Assembly (NCBI RefSeq): GCF_001949145.1
Contig: NW_019091378.1
Coordinates: 1,308,163-1,331,026, forward strand
From: Acanthaster planci
Lineage: Eukaryota; Echinodermata; Asteroidea; Valvatida; Acanthasteridae
Direction: 5' to 3'
DNA: 22,864 nt
Below the pieces are notes generated by a model that worked only from the letters and a program-made list of their open reading frames with translations, did no database searches and had not been told where the DNA came from. This document shows, piece after piece, positions 20,173 through 22,864 of this stretch. The translations under genes and the position numbers were made by a program. Position 1 is the stretch's first letter. Every line of letters begins with the position of its first letter.

Positions 20173-20350
20173 CAGGAGCGGTTCTAGAGCCAATTTGTTT
20201 TTGGGGGGGGAGCTAAACCCTTCGCAGATGACTTCACCTAATCTATTAAACATTTCGCAGCCTTTAATTATTAATTGGGGGGGTAGACAGGGGATTTGGT
20301 GGGGAGAGGCTGAACCCCCCTATAACCTCTTCCCCCCCGAACTGCTCCTG
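20173..20350 (+). mobile_element. hAT-type MITE, 178 bp
   Basis: The ends are inverted: CAGGAGCGGTTC at the left and GAACTGCTCCTG at the right match at 11 of 12 positions. Flanking octamers CTTTTCAG (20165-20172) and CATTTCAG (20351-20358) match at 7 of 8, as expected for an 8-bp target duplication. CAGgaGCG-like ends with 8-bp duplications are typical of the hAT superfamily. The interior has a G run at the left and C runs at the right and no coding capacity. A relative lies at 5580-5856 on the minus strand. Confidence 0.75.
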
Positions 20351-20484
20351 CATTTCAGTCATTTCTGTCGTTTTCTTGTATTACGTGCCATAATAAAGAG
20401 GCATCATAGAAATATTTCTGTAAATCCCGAATTTGGGCTTATAGGGGGTGGCTTCATTCAGAAATGTTCTTTCCATTGTTTATT

Positions 20485-20719
20485 TATCTAGTTTTATTTT
20501 TGTGCATTTTTGTATTTAAGTCATTTTTTATCTACTGTTTTTCTTGTATTTGTTGACATTTTTATGGAGACCCTCTCGGCAGTGATTGAGTTCGCTTTTA
20601 GGCTATCCGTCAGGGGTGTAAGCAAATATCGTTCCTCTATGTTGAAATGTATCGGTTTTTGTATTTTGTGTTGGTTTTTGTACCCTGAGAAATAATAAAT
20701 GAAATGAATGAATGAAAAA
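20485..20719 (+). mobile_element. probable 3' end of a non-LTR retrotransposon
   Basis: A T-rich stretch leads to GTACCCTGAGAAATAATAAA and then a simple (TGAA)n-type tail ending near 20719. A short repeated tail after an AATAAA-like signal is characteristic of LINE or SINE 3' ends. The upstream block (20570-20620) with CTCTCGGCAGTGATTGAG looks like a retroelement 3' UTR, but no reverse-transcriptase coding is present. The left boundary is a guess. Confidence 0.4.
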
Positions 20720-20732
20720 CGCAGCTGGTAGC

Positions 20733-20768
20733 GTCCAACCGGGGCTAGCCCCCCCCCCAAAAAAAACA
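20733..20768 (-). repeat. poly-C/poly-A fragment resembling the G-run core of the MITE family
   Basis: On the minus strand this reads a T run, a G run, then GCTAGCCCC, similar in order to the T-G run and AGCTAAACCC of the element at 20173. It has no terminal repeats, so it may only be low-complexity sequence. Confidence 0.3.
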
Positions 20769-20980
20769 CGTGAAAACGCGACATTCCCGCTTCGTGCAGC
20801 GAGAATTGATTGTCACTGGTAAACATTGCATGTGTAGGGCGTATTCAGCTAGCTGTGGATACCAGTTATTTCAAAGTCACACGTGCCTCCAAATCCATTC
20901 AAAGTTGCCCAAAATCACGTCCTTAATATACGGTTAGGCCTGCGTTTAGGATTTGAAAAATCAATCTGCTGCTGCGACAG

Positions 20981-21166
20981 ATGGTGAGTAAGTTTACATT
21001 TTTCATAATAATGTTAATATTATTTGGAATATTCTTTGCAGTTGTAAATAATGGGTCTAGAAATAGTAGCCCAGTTTCCGGACAAACGTTAGCCGTATTA
21101 ACGAGTGAACCTTGCTGTACGGTACCATCATCAGTGCGCCCTTATAATAGGGTCGATCGGAAATGA
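20981..21166 (+). CDS. weak candidate: short membrane-anchor-like ORF
   Basis: A 61-residue frame begins MVSKFTFFIIMLILFGIFFA, a short polar start and a long hydrophobic stretch, then a Ser/Asn-rich tail. This is the layout of a signal anchor. No family match is recognised and the 3' boundary is a stop, not a splice site. The first bases also form ATG|GTGAGTAAG, an excellent splice donor, so the frame may instead be intron that follows a tiny first exon. AT-rich sequence yields such hydrophobic ORFs by chance. Confidence 0.2.
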   Translation: MVSKFTFFIIMLILFGIFFAVVNNGSRNSSPVSGQTLAVLTSEPCCTVPSSVRPYNRVDRK

Positions 21167-22133
21167 GAACCATAGAGTATAAAAAACATAATAGCCATCA
21201 GAAAGTGATGACATGTCCCAAAAAGTGAAATTAGCTAAGAAAACTCCGAAGCATTTACTTTGATTTAGAAAACACATGACATGTAGCCTACATTCAGGTA
21301 GGGAAGTGAGTGGAATGAGGTGGGGTTGGATTTATATCTACCACCTTGTATATGTCCGTTTAAAAAACTGTTTTTTACCTTTTGAAGATTTTTGAAATGA
21401 TCCATAAATTAGATGAATTATAATTGGGAAGATTACCCTTTCTAACATGTTTCCATTGGTGATCAGTGTCTTTGAAAGACAAGAAACCATGTTGAACTTT
21501 CAGATCAAACTGTGATTGCTTCTGCTCATGCGCGTGGTCATTTTATCTTGTCCGATTTTTTTGTGAGAATTTGATGGCGTTCGTGTAAAAAAAATGGAAG
21601 GTACATTCTTCACTAAAGTGTTCAAGTTTGGACTAGGACTTTGCAAAATATCAGTTTCAATGAATAAATATGAAATCTGCTCAAAATCATAAAGTTTATT
21701 AGCTCCAGAACATGGAACAAAACAGGACAGATTTTTAACTCTACCATATTTTGAACATACATTTTAAATACTTGAAGTTGAACCTTCTAAAACTGTTTTA
21801 ACGACCTACATGTAACAGATACGTTACCACCATTCGACTTACACCAAAGTTGTTTTTGAAACAAAATCTGGGGAGGCTTAAGTCATTATGAATTTCAGAG
21901 CTACACAATGTAAAAGACAGACTTTAGATTTATGCCATATGTACAATATAATCCCCAGTTAAGTCTAGCCTGTGAGCAACTTCAAAGGGCATGTGCCTCA
22001 ATTGTTAAGTCTTAAAATTTGATTCTACAAAATTGTTAGAAACCTCACATGAACACTCGATATAAGTGTACGAAAGGGTGATTTTCTGACGGGTGAAATA
22101 TCGGTGATGTTTATATGCCGTTTTTAGGTTGTT
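21167..22133. other. intergenic, nothing recognised
   Basis: AT-rich sequence without exon-like borders. A minus-strand ORF at 22005-22238 looks incidental. Confidence 0.5.
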
Positions 22134-22340
22134 GTGGCTAGACGCTTTATGCTTCCTAGAGAGTTTGTATTGGTGAATCTCTTTGTGGAGCTGTTGAAAA
22201 CATGGCAGTTTTGGGGTATGAATGAGCAAGTTTGCCAAATGGATTCATGGGGAAATGAAAATGTTCAGATGATTAACCGGGATAGATTTGGAGAGCTTTT
22301 TTATTGCCCAATCGCACCAAACTTCATCCAAAGTCAATAA
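22134..22340 (+). CDS. weak candidate terminal exon or retroelement remnant
   Basis: The frame reads RFMLPREFVLVNLFVELLK, TWQFWGMNEQVCQMDSW and DRFGELFYCPIAPNFIQSQ, and AATAAA (22336-22341) overlaps its stop. An acceptor-like TTTTTAG at 22121-22127 precedes it. The composition is mixed and protein-like, more so than most chance ORFs nearby, but no family is recognised and no partner exon is visible. Confidence 0.25.
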   Translation: MARRFMLPREFVLVNLFVELLKTWQFWGMNEQVCQMDSWGNENVQMINRDRFGELFYCPIAPNFIQSQ

Positions 22341-22864
22341 ATGATGCATTTAAGATCATAATTACAAACATTGGTGTTTTTTTTTTTTACTTTTTCCCAT
22401 TAACTGACGGGTAAATAATGTCCATTCGTGAACCAGAGTATAACAAAGATTAAGATTTTTATATGGATTACAGGAAAGGAGACTTGAAATTTCTTATCTA
22501 AGGTAGTCTGATCTCTTCTAAATTAACTTTCACATATTTTTTTACCTCTCTGGGATGGTTTGAATTGCGGTAGGGTGGTTAATTTCACTTAGTTCATTTG
22601 TAACTTCATCATAGTTTACCTATAGAGCTACATGTATAACTAGTACCATTGAGTTTCTTTTTGAAAGCTCTTTCCAATGCTACCGAATTTGTCATATTTG
22701 GAAAAAAAATTCTTAAATCACCATCCTTCCTAAGGCTAATGTAGGTTTTTTTCAGACAAGTCTCGTAGGTTTGTGCACAGAGGCATCAAGGGTTGTCCGT
22801 ATATAGAACTCTCTCCAACAATTACTTCAGTCCCCCCCACCCAAGTGGTCTCCCAGACCATACT
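22341..22864. other. AT-rich tail of window, nothing recognised
   Basis: T tracts, a CCCCCC run near 22831 and no supported ORF or repeat family. Confidence 0.5.

Overview
The window reads as animal nuclear DNA. It is intron-rich, with GT-AG introns, moderately AT-rich non-coding sequence, many small hairpin transposons and a 565-base assembly gap. The repeat texture (short hairpin elements, poly-G/poly-C-bearing MITE-like elements, frequent CATGTA/TGCATG runs) would fit an invertebrate deuterostome such as an echinoderm or lancelet. That is an impression, not a proof. No bacterial-style operon, tRNA, rRNA or CRISPR array is seen.

One gene on the + strand fills positions 720 to about 18480. 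I reconstructed 18 coding exons by reading splice sites and checking reading phase across every junction. All junctions agree in phase except the one hidden by the gap at 10124-10688. The 5' end of the gene lies upstream of the window. The visible coding sequence is about 3.1 kb (about 1,035 residues) and ends at a stop at 16845-16847. In order, the protein has basic Arg/Ser-rich segments, a long acidic disordered exon (3615-4454), further low-complexity segments with RPKSA/RPSSA motifs, a charged helical or coiled-coil region, one textbook IQ calmodulin-binding motif (IQKYVRGWVVR, split by an intron), and a compact conserved-looking C-terminal region ending in a Lys/Glu-rich helix. I could not match it securely to a named family. 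An axonemal, ciliary or cytoskeletal role is a guess from the IQ motif, coiled coil and RPxSA motifs.

The introns carry the most unusual material. Intron 5 (4455-8122) holds a 176-bp hairpin element with CCAAT boxes in both arms, a degenerate ~30-bp tandem repeat, and a MITE-like element related to one downstream of the gene. A solo arm of the first element lies in intron 1, and a second, unrelated hairpin lies in intron 3. Exon 5 can read through its splice donor to an in-frame stop after five extra residues, with an AATAAA 183 bases beyond it, so a truncated isoform is possible.

Downstream, 16848 to about 18480 is probably 3' UTR. From there to 22864 the sequence is AT-rich and mostly non-coding. 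It includes a well-formed hAT-type MITE (20173-20350, imperfect 8-bp target duplication), a probable non-LTR retrotransposon 3' end (to 20719), a perfect small hairpin, and two weak coding candidates: a membrane-anchor-like ORF at 20981 and a short ORF with AATAAA at its stop at 22134.
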